64,000 nucleotides of DNA from Paenibacillus sp. LS1 (GTDB taxonomy: Bacteria > Bacillota > Bacilli > Paenibacillales > Paenibacillaceae). The notes under the pieces were generated by a model. The model made no database searches. It worked only from the letters and a program-made list of their open reading frames with translations, and was not told the origin of the DNA. Position 1 is the stretch's first letter, and each line of letters starts with the position of its first letter. Shown here piece after piece: positions 26,954 to 36,493 of the stretch. The stretch lies in contig NZ_JAPDOE010000017.1 of the NCBI RefSeq assembly GCF_026013365.1, positions 22,561 to 86,560 on the forward strand, in the 5' to 3' direction. Position numbers and translations under genes: made by a program.

Positions 26954-29668
26954 ATGTCAGCAAAGAATCATTTCTCCGCCGCTCGCAGTCTTGAGGTTGG
27001 AGGCAAGTCTTACCGCTACTACAGTCTCGATGCTCTTCAGGAAGGCGGCCACGGCGATCTTTCCAGGCTCCCTTTCTCCATTAAAGTGTTGCTTGAAGCA
27101 GCAATTCGTCAATTCGACGGACGTGCCATTACCGAAGAACACGTAAAACAACTGACCGGCTGGGCAGATGGCCGTGACAATAACAAGGAAATTCCATTCA
27201 TCCCTGCACGTATCGTTCTGCAGGATTTCACCGGGGTACCGGTTGTCGTTGACCTCGCTGCAATGCGTGATACTGTGAAAAAAGCAGGCGGCGACCCGAA
27301 ACAGATCAACCCGCTCGTACCCGTCGATCTCGTTATCGACCACTCCGTTATGGTTGATGCTTTCGGCACCAACGATGCACTTGATTACAATATCCAAGTC
27401 GAGTTCGAGCGTAATGAAGAGCGTTACCGCTTCTTGCGTTGGGCACAAACGGCATTCAACAACTTCCGTGCTGTTCCACCATCCACAGGTATCGTTCACC
27501 AGGTTAACCTGGAGTATCTGGCTTCCGTGGCAGCAACGAAAACGGTGGACGGCGAGACCGTTGTATTCCCGGATTCCCTCGTAGGTACAGACTCCCACAC
27601 CACCATGATCAACGGTCTTGGCGTTGTTGGTTGGGGTGTTGGTGGAATCGAGGCTGAAGCAGGCATGCTGGGTCAACCGCTTTATTTTGTAACACCGGAC
27701 GTTATCGGTTTCAAACTGACAGGCAGCCTGAGTGAAGGCGCAACAGCAACGGATCTGGCACTGACCGTTACCCAATTGCTTCGTAAAAAAGGCGTTGTTG
27801 GTAAATTCGTTGAGTTCTACGGACCAGGTCTTGCCAACATCGGTCTGGCTGACCGTGCAACAGTAGCCAACATGGCACCAGAGTACGGCGCTACCATCGG
27901 TTTCTTCCCTGTCGATAGTGAAACGTTGAACTATCTGCGCAGCACTGGTCGTCCTGACGAACAGGTTGAATTGGTTGAAGCTTACTACAAAGCTCAAGGC
28001 ATGTTCCGTACTTCCAGCACCGTTGATCCTGAATTCACAGATGTGATTGAACTGGATCTTGGCTCTGTTGTACCAAGTCTTGCAGGACCAAAACGTCCAC
28101 AGGATCGCATCGAGCTGACACAAATGAAAGAAAGCTTCAACAGCATCATTCGCACACCTGTAGATAAAGGCGGCTACGGACTGAGCGATGAGAAAATCGA
28201 ACAAACCGTACCTGTGAAGCACCCGAACGGTTCCAGCAGTGAACTGAAAGCAGGCGCTGTTGTGATCGCAGCGATCACAAGTTGCACGAACACCTCGAAT
28301 CCAAGTGTTATGGTCGGAGCGGGACTGCTGGCGAAAAAAGCAGTTGAACGCGGCTTGACCAAACCAGGATATGTGAAAAGCAGTCTGACACCAGGTTCCC
28401 TTGTTGTTACCGAGTACCTGGAAAAAGCAGGCCTGATCACGTACCTCGACAAACTCGGATTCAACGTTGCCGGCTACGGTTGTGCAACATGCATCGGTAA
28501 CTCCGGCCCACTGCCGGACGAAGTGAGCGAAGCTATTGCTGAGAACGATATGACCGTAGCGGCTGTATTGTCCGGTAACCGTAACTTCGAAGGCCGTGTG
28601 CATGCACAGGTTAAAGCCAACTACCTGGCATCACCACCACTCGTTGTGGCATATGCACTTGCGGGTACCGTGAATATTGACTTTGAAACCGATCCAATCG
28701 GTTATGATACGAACAATGAGCCTGTGTTCCTGAAAGACCTCTGGCCTACTTCCGAGGAAATCAAGGATACCATCGCTAGTTCCCTGAACGCTCAGATGTT
28801 CCGCAACAAGTACGAGAACGTATTTACAGCTAACGAGCGTTGGAATGCAATCTCTGTACCGGAAGGTGAATTGTACGAGTGGGATCCGAATTCCACGTAC
28901 ATTCAGAATCCTCCGTTCTTCCAAGAGCTTGGCGACACGTTGAACGATATTGCAGATATCCGTTCTGCACGCGTGATGGCATTGCTTGCGGATTCCGTAA
29001 CAACGGACCACATCTCTCCAGCAGGTAATATTGCAGCATCCAGCCCGGCTGGACTGTACCTGAAAGAGCATGGCGTAGAGCGCAAAGACTTCAACTCCTA
29101 CGGTTCACGCCGTGGTAACCATGAAGTAATGATGCGTGGTACATTTGCCAATATTCGTATTCGTAACCAGGTGGCTCCGGGCACCGAGGGCGGTATTACG
29201 AAGTACCTGCCAACGGACGAAGAAATGTCCATCTACGATGCTTCCATGAAGTATCAGGATGAAGGACAGAACCTGATCGTCATCGCTGGTAAAGAATATG
29301 GTACAGGAAGCTCCCGTGACTGGGCGGCAAAAGGAACATTCCTGCTCGGCGTCAAAGCCGTTATCGCAGAAAGTTTCGAGCGGATTCACCGTAGTAACCT
29401 GGTCGGCATGGGCGTAATGCCATTGCAATTCCAGGAAGGTCACGGCTGGTCCAGCCTCGGCCTGAACGGACGTGAAACGTATGACATTACTGGCCTCAGC
29501 AATGATGTGAAGCCAGGACAAGAGTTGAAAGTGACCGTAACTCGTGAAGACGGTACACAGTTCGACTTCCCTGTTATCGCTCGTCTGGACAGCATGGTTG
29601 ACGTGGATTACTACCATAACGGCGGTATCCTGCAAACTGTATTGCGTCAAATGATGAAAAAAGCTTAA
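26954..29668 (+). CDS. acnA: Aconitate hydratase
   Basis: 904-residue aconitase A that interconverts citrate and isocitrate in the TCA cycle; in Bacillus the same protein (CitB) also binds RNA when it loses its iron-sulphur cluster. Cluster ligands are in ITSCTNTSNPS (one Cys) and GYGCATCIGNSG (two Cys). Other family marks: DSHTTMINGLGVVGWGVGG and YGTGSSRDWAAKG with the catalytic Ser. RBS AAGGAGG lies seven bases before the ATG. Monocistronic, closed by a strong terminator. Confidence 0.97.
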   Translation: MSAKNHFSAARSLEVGGKSYRYYSLDALQEGGHGDLSRLPFSIKVLLEAAIRQFDGRAITEEHVKQLTGWADGRDNNKEIPFIPARIVLQDFTGVPVVVDLAAMRDTVKKAGGDPKQINPLVPVDLVIDHSVMVDAFGTNDALDYNIQVEFERNEERYRFLRWAQTAFNNFRAVPPSTGIVHQVNLEYLASVAATKTVDGETVVFPDSLVGTDSHTTMINGLGVVGWGVGGIEAEAGMLGQPLYFVTPDVIGFKLTGSLSEGATATDLALTVTQLLRKKGVVGKFVEFYGPGLANIGLADRATVANMAPEYGATIGFFPVDSETLNYLRSTGRPDEQVELVEAYYKAQGMFRTSSTVDPEFTDVIELDLGSVVPSLAGPKRPQDRIELTQMKESFNSIIRTPVDKGGYGLSDEKIEQTVPVKHPNGSSSELKAGAVVIAAITSCTNTSNPSVMVGAGLLAKKAVERGLTKPGYVKSSLTPGSLVVTEYLEKAGLITYLDKLGFNVAGYGCATCIGNSGPLPDEVSEAIAENDMTVAAVLSGNRNFEGRVHAQVKANYLASPPLVVAYALAGTVNIDFETDPIGYDTNNEPVFLKDLWPTSEEIKDTIASSLNAQMFRNKYENVFTANERWNAISVPEGELYEWDPNSTYIQNPPFFQELGDTLNDIADIRSARVMALLADSVTTDHISPAGNIAASSPAGLYLKEHGVERKDFNSYGSRRGNHEVMMRGTFANIRIRNQVAPGTEGGITKYLPTDEEMSIYDASMKYQDEGQNLIVIAGKEYGTGSSRDWAAKGTFLLGVKAVIAESFERIHRSNLVGMGVMPLQFQEGHGWSSLGLNGRETYDITGLSNDVKPGQELKVTVTREDGTQFDFPVIARLDSMVDVDYYHNGGILQTVLRQMMKKA

Positions 29669-29700
29669 TGATATAAATCATTAATGTGATGAAGTTATAC

Positions 29701-29746
29701 AAAAGCTCCCTGCCACGTGCAATCAGCACGTAGCAGGGAGCTTTTT
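29701..29746 (+). terminator. Terminator after acnA
   Basis: AAAAGCTCCCTGCCACGTGC pairs with GCACGTAGCAGGGAGCTTTT (one mismatch) and ends in TTTTTATTT. Confidence 0.9.
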
Positions 29747-29798
29747 ATTTAACTGTCGATATGCATCATCAATTTAATTATGAGTAGGTTCTTATCAC

Positions 29799-30113
29799 TT
29801 AAAACTCAAAATTTAATCCAACTTCTGAATCATCAGGTGGTTCAGGAATACGATATACACCTCTGCAATTTAATTTCTCCACGTTGATCCAGTCCACAAA
29901 ATCATCCGCCCCGTAACTACGAATAAAGTGAGCATATTCCGTATTTCCCTCATGATCAATAGACTCGATATACAGGGTGAATGGGTGCTTATACTCTAGA
30001 CTCTGCAAAAAATCGATAAATTCTCCTCTCCACTCGCCAATTTTTCCTGCATATTGATTGGGAACGTAATAGTAGAACACATCGAAGTGATATACAACAA
30101 TTTTCATTAACAT
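29799..30113 (-). CDS. Hypothetical protein, 104 residues
   Basis: Acidic soluble protein (…MKIVVYHFDVFYYYVPNQY…) rich in aromatic residues, with a predicted N-terminal beta-strand and a C-terminal PEPPDDSEVGLNFEF tail. No family recognised. GGAGG lies seven bases before the ATG. It follows the next unknown gene by about 30 bases on the same strand, so the two are probably one operon. The size, acidity and aromatic richness would fit an immunity-type protein, but no toxin is next to it, so this is only a suggestion. Confidence 0.65.
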   Translation of the reverse strand: MLMKIVVYHFDVFYYYVPNQYAGKIGEWRGEFIDFLQSLEYKHPFTLYIESIDHEGNTEYAHFIRSYGADDFVDWINVEKLNCRGVYRIPEPPDDSEVGLNFEF

Positions 30114-30145
30114 TTACAAGCCTCCTAGAACTTACAGATCACAGT

Positions 30146-30544
30146 TTAGAGTTTTAAGATCTCCATACCTTCTCTCAGTTGTTCCGACACAGCGGTATAG
30201 TACTCAATGCTATCCACAAGTTCGCGTTCAGTCTTATGTATAAGATAATAGGAATATTTCTGCATCAACTCATGCTCGTTTAACTCAACAGGGAGATAAA
30301 TAATCTCAACATCATTCGAATCGAAATAATGACGATATCCTCTCTCCGATTGTCCCACTTTCATGACTGTTTTTATCACCAGCAACTCATCACGTGTACA
30401 AGCTCTTATCAGATCAGTTCTTTTCTGTTCTAAATCACGCACTACTACTTCATCGTAGTGATTATTCGTAGCTTCAGCAATTTCGGTTTCAATTTGCATA
30501 ATGGCTCTCATGGTTCCTGCTAGTTCTTTAGCTAATGAATACAA
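30146..30544 (-). CDS. Hypothetical helical protein, TTG start
   Basis: 132-residue protein from a TTG at 30544, chosen because AAAGGAGG lies seven bases upstream; the earlier ATG at 30589 has no ribosome binding site and would read through this one. Mostly helical and charged (ELAGTMRAIMQIETEIAEA; VVRDLEQKRTDLIRACTRDEL), no membrane segment or recognised domain. Likely cotranscribed with the 104-residue gene downstream. Confidence 0.65.
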   Translation of the reverse strand: MYSLAKELAGTMRAIMQIETEIAEATNNHYDEVVVRDLEQKRTDLIRACTRDELLVIKTVMKVGQSERGYRHYFDSNDVEIIYLPVELNEHELMQKYSYYLIHKTERELVDSIEYYTAVSEQLREGMEILKL

Positions 30545-30672
30545 TGTATGTCCTCCTTTTTGGTAAGGAATAGGTACTAACGGCATCATCTCTACTCTAC
30601 CTCATTGGCGATGTTACTCGCAAAGTTCACTGATCCCATCCTAAATTGGATACCTTATGAAACAGCAAAAAA

Positions 30673-30708
30673 CTCCCCGTAACGTGCAGTCTGCACAATG
30701 ATGGGGAG
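30673..30708 (-). terminator. Terminator downstream of the VanZ-like gene
   Basis: On the minus strand CTCCCCATCATTGTGCA folds onto TGCACGTTACGGGGAG and is followed by TTTTTTG. It lies 75 bases after the stop at 30783 and closes the VanR-S-Y-Z-like operon. Confidence 0.8.
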
Positions 30709-30782
30709 CAGTGGTGGTTTCAGTATGTGTGTGTCCTCCGTTACTTCAAGGGCAACTTCCTTCTAATGCCCAATGCCATTTC

Positions 30783-31343
30783 TTACACATGACTTTCCTT
30801 AGAATTTAACTTCTTCGTCGTCACGCGGGATTCTCCTCCCACCAACACCTTTTTCAGACCCATAGCCATGGTGAAAACAATATATCCCATCAAGCCGCCG
30901 AGCGTATTAAGCATCAGATCATCCACATCAAATATGCCCATACCCGTCACTAACTGTGTCACTTCATAGCCCATACTTAGCAGCAGAGATAACAGTAACA
31001 CCTTTATTCCAGAGAATAATTTGTTGCCCGTTAACACAGGAATGAAGATGCCCAATGGGATAAAGGCCAGTATATTGCCTACCAGATGGATTGCGGTGCC
31101 CGGACGATGTAACGACAGACTGTTCCAGTCTCGTGAGATTTCCTGAAACGGCGTCAGGTTGACGGTTCGCGTATGGATCAGATCCGGTTGTTGTAAGAAC
31201 GCCATCAGTCGATCCTTCACGATGCCAAAGTCGACTGGATTTCCTTTGAACAGAATCAGCTTCGTCAGTAGATATACATAGATAATGAACACGGCAATCC
31301 AAAGGATATAATTTTTGCTTTTCTTCTGGTTGTTATGCTTCAT
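30783..31343 (-). CDS. VanZ-family membrane protein
   Basis: 186 residues with four predicted membrane spans and the VanZ pattern: TPFQEISRDW before helix two, LVGNILAFIPLGIFIPVL, GYEVTQLVTGMGIFDVDDLMLNTLGGLMGY. VanZ proteins give modest glycopeptide (teicoplanin) tolerance in some bacteria; the mechanism is unknown. It is the last gene of a four-gene minus-strand run regulator-kinase-VanY-VanZ, with 28 bases between the VanY stop and this start reversed in order. RBS GGAGG precedes the ATG. Confidence 0.88.
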   Translation of the reverse strand: MKHNNQKKSKNYILWIAVFIIYVYLLTKLILFKGNPVDFGIVKDRLMAFLQQPDLIHTRTVNLTPFQEISRDWNSLSLHRPGTAIHLVGNILAFIPLGIFIPVLTGNKLFSGIKVLLLSLLLSMGYEVTQLVTGMGIFDVDDLMLNTLGGLMGYIVFTMAMGLKKVLVGGESRVTTKKLNSKESHV

Positions 31344-31371
31344 GTTGTTTTGCCTCCTTTGCGTTGCCCTG

Positions 31372-32235
31372 TTATTTCTTTACAGTGACAATGACGCCAT
31401 CCATGTTATCACCCGATATTTCAGTGTGGCCTTGCTCAGGTATGTAAACGGTCATATCTTGGGCGGCCCTATAATAGCGGATATGGTACTCCTCACCCTC
31501 TACCTCCACAGTAATGTTCTCTTTCTCTTTTAGCAAATCCAGATACTGTTCCAGCACCAGATTATTCTTATACATGACAGCACTGTGCGGCAGCCCTACA
31601 TATCGAAAATGCCATGGTTCATACTGTATACCCGTGATGCGCACTTTATCCTTCGGGTAACGCAAAATAAATCCGTGTTTCCATGCATTCTTCTCCAGCC
31701 AGGCACCCTCTGGTGCCTCATTCATGGCAGCCAAGCTGGAACCGACATCCAGGGATAATCCGAGATTGTGCTCACTGTGTCCCGCAGGAAGTGCATAGTC
31801 TGAACCCTTTTCCCGATAAAGCTCGTCCTGCTTTTCAAAGTCCCTGTACCCACTGCTGACGAGAAAATATCGGACTCCCTCTTCGCCTGCTGCTTCAACC
31901 ATCCTCTGAAACTCCTGCGCCACCTGCCGGGATAACCTGATTTTCTGGTCCATGATTCCATAGCCACGAAGCAGATCATCCTCATGTGCCACATATACAA
32001 TATCGGATTTAACCCCTTCGGGGTGAACGGGGTATTGCTTATCAACCAGTAACAAGTTCCCCTTATGTACCTGATCCTGAATATTTCCCGTGACGGATAC
32101 CGTATAACCTGCGGGATTTTCACGCGTATTCTGAATCTCGATGGGTAACTCATTTTTCTGCTGAATCCATCCCGGTGATTGCGTAACGATATATCCGATC
32201 AAAATAATACATATCAAAAAGCCCCACTTCTTCAT
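31372..32235 (-). CDS. VanY-type D-Ala-D-Ala carboxypeptidase (M15B)
   Basis: 287 residues, membrane-anchored by an N-terminal helix (MKKWGFLICIILIGYIV). The M15 zinc peptidase domain has SSGYRDFEKQDELY, the SEHNLGLSLDVG motif carrying the zinc His and Asp ligands, and YEPWHFRYVG with the catalytic Glu and third His. It removes terminal D-Ala from pentapeptide, which lowers vancomycin target or trims peptidoglycan. Start at 32235 is set by AAAGGAGGAAC; an earlier start adds a Cys-rich unconserved tail. It lies 98 bases after the kinase gene. Confidence 0.93.
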   Translation of the reverse strand: MKKWGFLICIILIGYIVTQSPGWIQQKNELPIEIQNTRENPAGYTVSVTGNIQDQVHKGNLLLVDKQYPVHPEGVKSDIVYVAHEDDLLRGYGIMDQKIRLSRQVAQEFQRMVEAAGEEGVRYFLVSSGYRDFEKQDELYREKGSDYALPAGHSEHNLGLSLDVGSSLAAMNEAPEGAWLEKNAWKHGFILRYPKDKVRITGIQYEPWHFRYVGLPHSAVMYKNNLVLEQYLDLLKEKENITVEVEGEEYHIRYYRAAQDMTVYIPEQGHTEISGDNMDGVIVTVKK

Positions 32236-32333
32236 GCTTGTTCCTCCTTTTACCTCATACATCAAGGATAGACAACACAAGTTAAAGAAAAAGCAGGGCA
32301 ATTTTAAAGTTTTTCTTAAATTTGACGTGAATC

Positions 32334-33425
32334 TTATTGGAATATGGGCAAACGAACTTCGAATAACGTCCGTACCACATCGCTCTTGGCCGAGATCGTA
32401 CCGTCATGCTGCTCAACTATATTGCGAGCGATAAACAGGCCGAGTCCTGTCCCACCCTCCTGAGGAGTCCGGGCACGATCTCCGGTATAATACATATCGA
32501 AGATATGCGGTAATTCTTCTTGACGAATATGTCCACCGTAATTGATCACCTGAATGATGATCTGCTCTGCATCACGATATCCATTAATATCCACGTACAT
32601 GCCATCCTTGCCGTGCCGTGCAGCGTTAATCAGCAGATTCTCGAACACACGAGCCAGCAACTCGCCATCACCGGAGATGGTAAGTTCAGTTTCTATTTTT
32701 AATCGGGCGACTAGTTGGTTCTTCTCAAATACAGGATAGAGTTCTTCGTTCATCTGCTTCAGCAGCTCACTAAGATCCAGCTGTGTCTTGTTTATAGGCA
32801 GCATGCCATAGTTCATACGGGTGATTTCAAACAAATCATCAATCAGCTTCTCCAGACGCTGCGATTTGGTGAATGCAATTGACGTAAAGTGCCTAATCTG
32901 TTCCTCCGTCAGCTGATCATCCTTCATGAGCAGATCCAAATATCCAAGCACAGACGTCAGCGGTGTTCGCAAATCATGCGCCAAATTGACAACTAGCTGA
33001 TCCTTACTATTTTCAGCAAAATCCCCTCGTTCCACCGCTTCCCGTAGCTTCTCACTTGCCAGATTTACATCCTCCGCAATCGTACCTAATTCGTCCTTGG
33101 AGGAGATCTGCACACGATGCTGAAAGTCCCCATTGGCCAAATGCCTGATCCCTGCAGAAATGTCCTTGAAATACGTCGCGTAGGGCTTGGTAAACCAGAA
33201 GAAAAATAGAATAGCCAGCGGGATAAATAAGATCAGGAAGAAATAGATATCTCCGATACTTCTCATAAAATGACGATATTCAGCGAGCTGATCTTCTGCA
33301 CGGACACCCGAATAATAGGCTTGCATAAGCTTGTAAACTCCATAGGTGATTGCGCCCGAGGCAAGCATGCTCAACCCTAACAACATAATCATGGTTGTAC
33401 GAAAACTTCTTCGTCGTTTAGTCAT
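32334..33425 (-). CDS. Sensor histidine kinase, VanS/PhoR class
   Basis: 363 residues: TM1 (about 12-33), a short extracellular loop of about 40 residues, TM2 (about 65-85), HAMP, HisKA with NLAHDLRTPLTSVLGYLDLL, and an HATPase domain with N box NLLINAARHG and G2 box GGTGLGLFIA. Its ATG overlaps the regulator stop by eight bases (ATGACTAA), so translation is coupled. The small sensor loop resembles VanS and other antibiotic- or envelope-stress kinases; the signal is not known. VanY and VanZ genes directly downstream are the likely targets. Confidence 0.92.
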   Translation of the reverse strand: MTKRRRSFRTTMIMLLGLSMLASGAITYGVYKLMQAYYSGVRAEDQLAEYRHFMRSIGDIYFFLILFIPLAILFFFWFTKPYATYFKDISAGIRHLANGDFQHRVQISSKDELGTIAEDVNLASEKLREAVERGDFAENSKDQLVVNLAHDLRTPLTSVLGYLDLLMKDDQLTEEQIRHFTSIAFTKSQRLEKLIDDLFEITRMNYGMLPINKTQLDLSELLKQMNEELYPVFEKNQLVARLKIETELTISGDGELLARVFENLLINAARHGKDGMYVDINGYRDAEQIIIQVINYGGHIRQEELPHIFDMYYTGDRARTPQEGGTGLGLFIARNIVEQHDGTISAKSDVVRTLFEVRLPIFQ

Positions 33426-34113
33426 TAAACGTGTACCCCACACCCCAGATGGTTTTGATAAACTTGTTCTTGTTCACATCTTCTCCCAGCTTTTTGCGCA
33501 GGGTCCGAATATGGACCATCACGGTATTCCCGCTCTCGTAATAGGCTTCTCCCCACACCTGTTCAAAAATGTTTTCTGCACTGAACACCTGTTTGGGGTG
33601 ACTCGCGAGCAGATACAGAATGTCGAACTCCTTCGGTGTTAGTTCCACTGCTTTGCCGTAAAGTGTAACGCGATGTTGATCCGGCGTGATGATGAGCCCG
33701 CCCTTCTCCAGAATGGAGCGCTGAACAGGCACAGACTGGCTGAATTGCAGAGAACGACGCAACTGAGAATTAACCCGGGCAACAAGCTCCATCGGATTAA
33801 ACGGTTTGGTCATATAATCATCCGCACCCATCACGAGTCCCGTAATTTTGTCCATATCTGACGTTTTGGCACTCAGGAAAATGATCGGTAAATGATGCTG
33901 CTCCCGAATTTTACGGGTCACCTCATACCCGTCCATACCAGGCATCATAATGTCGAGAATCGCCAAATCTATCGCTTGGGTCTGAACGGCTTGTACCGCC
34001 GCCTTCCCATCAAAGGCCTTAACGGTGTGATATCCTTCTTTTTGTAAATGTAAAGCAACCAGATCAGCGATCTCAACTTCATCGTCTGCGATCAGAATCG
34101 TAATTCGCTTCAT
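33418..34113 (-). CDS. OmpR-family response regulator (VanR-like)
   Basis: 231 residues: receiver domain with DDE near residue 10, phospho-acceptor Asp in LAILDIMMPGMDG, Thr/Ser and Lys switch residues (FLSAKT, MTKPF), then a winged-helix trans_reg_C domain (VELTPKEFDILYLLASHP ... TIWGVGYTF). Pairs with the overlapping kinase gene. An 84-base gap separates it from the divergent WYL regulator, which may hold its promoter. Confidence 0.94.
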   Translation of the reverse strand: MKRITILIADDEVEIADLVALHLQKEGYHTVKAFDGKAAVQAVQTQAIDLAILDIMMPGMDGYEVTRKIREQHHLPIIFLSAKTSDMDKITGLVMGADDYMTKPFNPMELVARVNSQLRRSLQFSQSVPVQRSILEKGGLIITPDQHRVTLYGKAVELTPKEFDILYLLASHPKQVFSAENIFEQVWGEAYYESGNTVMVHIRTLRKKLGEDVNKNKFIKTIWGVGYTFND

Positions 34114-34197
34114 TGCTTATTCCACTCCTATGTGTGATGCTCAACAATATAACATATTTGAATCCAACAGATAAACCAATGAAAGGAATCCATACAT

Positions 34198-35148
34198 ATG
34201 AAACTGGAGCGTTTATTAGCCATCGTGGTGTTGCTAATCAATCGTGGACGGGTACAAGCCAAAGACTTGGCAGATATGTTTGAAGTATCGATCCGGACCA
34301 TCTATCGGGACATCGACACATTGGGCCAAGCTGGCATTCCGGTGGTAACGTATCAGGGGGCAAGCGGTGGCATTGGTCTGGCAGAGGGATACCGCCTGGA
34401 TCGAAACGTATTAACAGACAAAGACCTCGCTTCCATAGTCACCGCCTTACGCAGTGTATCCACTTCTCATGCCAATGCGGCCCGTGAGCTTCTGGTAGAA
34501 AAACTCAGCAGTATCGTGCCTGAAGCCAAGAATGATGATTTTCAGGCCAATACCAATCGCTTCATCGTCGATTATTCAACCTGGACGCATCCCGAAGCCC
34601 TGCAAATCAAGCTTCAGCTTATCGAGCAGGGCATGGATCAATTACGCCCCGTCACCTTTACCTACTGCAGTGCGGAAGGTACCCAGACTCATCGAACTGC
34701 CGATCCTCATACCATCGTACTCAAGAAGCACTCCTATTACTTGTATGCCTTTTGTCACAAGCGAAATCAATTTCGCATGTTCAAACTCGTACGCATGCAA
34801 GATGTCACACTGGCTGATGTGCGCTTCGAGCGTAAAGTAATTAACCCACAGGACAGACCCTGGCAGCAGGAATGGACTCGTCCAGACAATCAGGCTGGGT
34901 TAACCTTGAAATTCCATGCTCGCGTCCGTCATATTGCGGAAGAATGGTTTGGGATCGAGAACGTCATCCCTGATGGGACTGGGTATTATATCAGCCAGGT
35001 CGCTTTTCCCGACGATTCCTGGTTATATGGGTTCATTCTGGGCTTTGGCGCAGATGTTGAAGTATTGGAACCCCAGCATATTCGAGATGAGATTTGCCGT
35101 ATCGCCGAGCAAATTGTACAAAATTATATCCTCCCAACTCAAACCTGA
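34198..35148 (+). CDS. YafY-type HTH/WYL-domain transcriptional regulator
   Basis: 316 residues. N-terminal HTH_11 winged helix (1-55, LADMFEVSIRTIYRDIDTL), a linker with GGIGLAEGYRLDR, and a WYL domain in the middle (YYLYAFCHKRNQFRMFKLVRM) with a C-terminal extension (WLYGFILGFGADVEVLEP). WYL domains sense ligands such as nucleotides or, in some phage-defence and DNA-damage regulators, single-stranded DNA. It directly precedes the zinc-ribbon/effector-binding gene (74-base gap) and may control it; the pair is transcribed away from the two-component system. Confidence 0.92.
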   Translation: MKLERLLAIVVLLINRGRVQAKDLADMFEVSIRTIYRDIDTLGQAGIPVVTYQGASGGIGLAEGYRLDRNVLTDKDLASIVTALRSVSTSHANAARELLVEKLSSIVPEAKNDDFQANTNRFIVDYSTWTHPEALQIKLQLIEQGMDQLRPVTFTYCSAEGTQTHRTADPHTIVLKKHSYYLYAFCHKRNQFRMFKLVRMQDVTLADVRFERKVINPQDRPWQQEWTRPDNQAGLTLKFHARVRHIAEEWFGIENVIPDGTGYYISQVAFPDDSWLYGFILGFGADVEVLEPQHIRDEICRIAEQIVQNYILPTQT

Positions 35149-35221
35149 CAGACAGCTGTCCAGTTCCTCCCCGTATACTTCAGATATATTCAATCTGTAC
35201 ATAACCAAGGAGGAACTAATC

Positions 35222-36040
35222 ATGAACGTCACTGTATGTCAAAGCTGCGGAATGCCACTCACAACCCCTGCCCAATTCGGAACGGAAGCAGATGGAAGCA
35301 CAACCCGCGAATACTGCATCTATTGTTACAAAGAGGGCAAGTTCGAGCAGCCCGGTATTTCACTCGAAGGCATGACAGAGATGTGCACTGCCATTCTGAA
35401 GGACGAGGGCATGGACGAAGAATCGGCTCGTTCGATGCTGCGTAACCAGCTTCCTTTTTTGAAACGTTGGCGCACGAATACAACGGATCAGCATGCAGAA
35501 TCTCTGGCTGAAAACTCTACCACTTCTGCTATACCAGGTCAGGTTACAATCAATCCATCGTTATCTGCTCAGCCCGTTCGTTATGTCACACTCCCAGGCA
35601 AACGTCTGGCCGGCATATCCGCCCGCACAACCAATGCCATTGAGATCAGTGGCAAAGGCTGTATTCAGGGTCTCTGGAACAAATATTTTGCCTCAGAGCA
35701 CCTCCCTGCACCCGAAGCTGCTCGCTATGGCTGTTACGCGGATTACACGGATGGCATTACCGGAGAGTACACCATACTAGTGGGGCATGAGGTCAGCTCC
35801 GATGAAACATTACCTGAAGGATTGAATGATATTCTGCTCCCTCCTGCGACTTACGCCGTATTCACTTCCAGAAAAGGACCGATGGCAGAAGTTGTTGGCG
35901 AAGCTTGGGGAGCCGTGTGGGCATGGGACAAACAAAGCGATCGTACGTTCACAGGAGATTTCGAATTGTATGATGAACGCAGCTTGAATCCCGAAAGTGT
36001 ACAAGTGGATATATATATCACCGTTCGCCAAAGTAGATAA
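35222..36040 (+). CDS. Zinc-ribbon protein with GyrI-like effector-binding domain
   Basis: 272 residues. The N terminus is a zinc ribbon (VCQSCGMPL ... EYCIYCYKEGKF), the putative zinc ribbon domain seen with YafY-neighbour genes; after a Ser/Thr-rich linker, about residues 120-272 form an AraC_E_bind/GyrI-like domain (VTLPGKRLAGISARTTN ... YAVFTSRKGPMAEVVGEAW). This type of domain binds small hydrophobic or cationic compounds. There is no DNA-binding HTH, so it may be a drug-binding or sequestering protein (inference). AAGGAGG sets the start at 35222, and earlier in-frame starts are within the WYL gene. Confidence 0.85.
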   Translation: MNVTVCQSCGMPLTTPAQFGTEADGSTTREYCIYCYKEGKFEQPGISLEGMTEMCTAILKDEGMDEESARSMLRNQLPFLKRWRTNTTDQHAESLAENSTTSAIPGQVTINPSLSAQPVRYVTLPGKRLAGISARTTNAIEISGKGCIQGLWNKYFASEHLPAPEAARYGCYADYTDGITGEYTILVGHEVSSDETLPEGLNDILLPPATYAVFTSRKGPMAEVVGEAWGAVWAWDKQSDRTFTGDFELYDERSLNPESVQVDIYITVRQSR

Positions 36041-36493
36041 AGACAATACTATGCATCTCAAACAGGGTCAAAGCATCCTCACATCCTTCTTCATATCACG
36101 CAAGCTGCCGGGTTCGCTCGGCGGTTTTTTTGATGTTTATCCCATGATACAACCGCCTATAGTACCAAGTTAGTTAGCACGTAGCCTACCTATTCAACCA
36201 GACAATATGCCTCATATGCGGGTACCATTGACTTCCTTAAAATTGGGACTATTCACATAACAACCAATTCGATCCTCCCATATCAAGCCTCTCAAATCAG
36301 GTCCTTTCCTCCTGAATTTCCCTAAAAACGTTTACATCTCCTTAAAACCGGGTAAAATCACTACAATCCAATTGGAATTACATTCTAAAGTCATCTATTT
36401 CGTCTAACAAGTCATATGTACCTATATGCGCACCTGGCAACATAACCAGTCGAAATACATAATTCAAAAAAATGCATCAAAGGAGGAACCAAG
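36041..36493 (+). terminator. Intergenic region with a terminator hairpin at 36102-36131
   Basis: 453 bases without a gene. GCCGGGTTCGCTCGGC forms a short stem followed by a run of seven T (36102-36131) and ends the preceding transcript. The rest is AT-rich; I see no convincing conserved site apart from the AAAGGAGG at 36480-36486 that serves the next small gene. Confidence 0.7.

Noticed and set aside
26957..28603. 548-codon open frame on the strand opposite acnA
   Set aside because: Antisense to a complete aconitase with strong codon bias; the long frame results from that bias and the product has no recognisable domain.
30783..34113. A full acquired vancomycin-resistance operon
   Set aside because: No VanH, VanA/VanB-type ligase or VanX; the ddl present has D-Ala-D-Ala omega-loop residues and lies in another operon.
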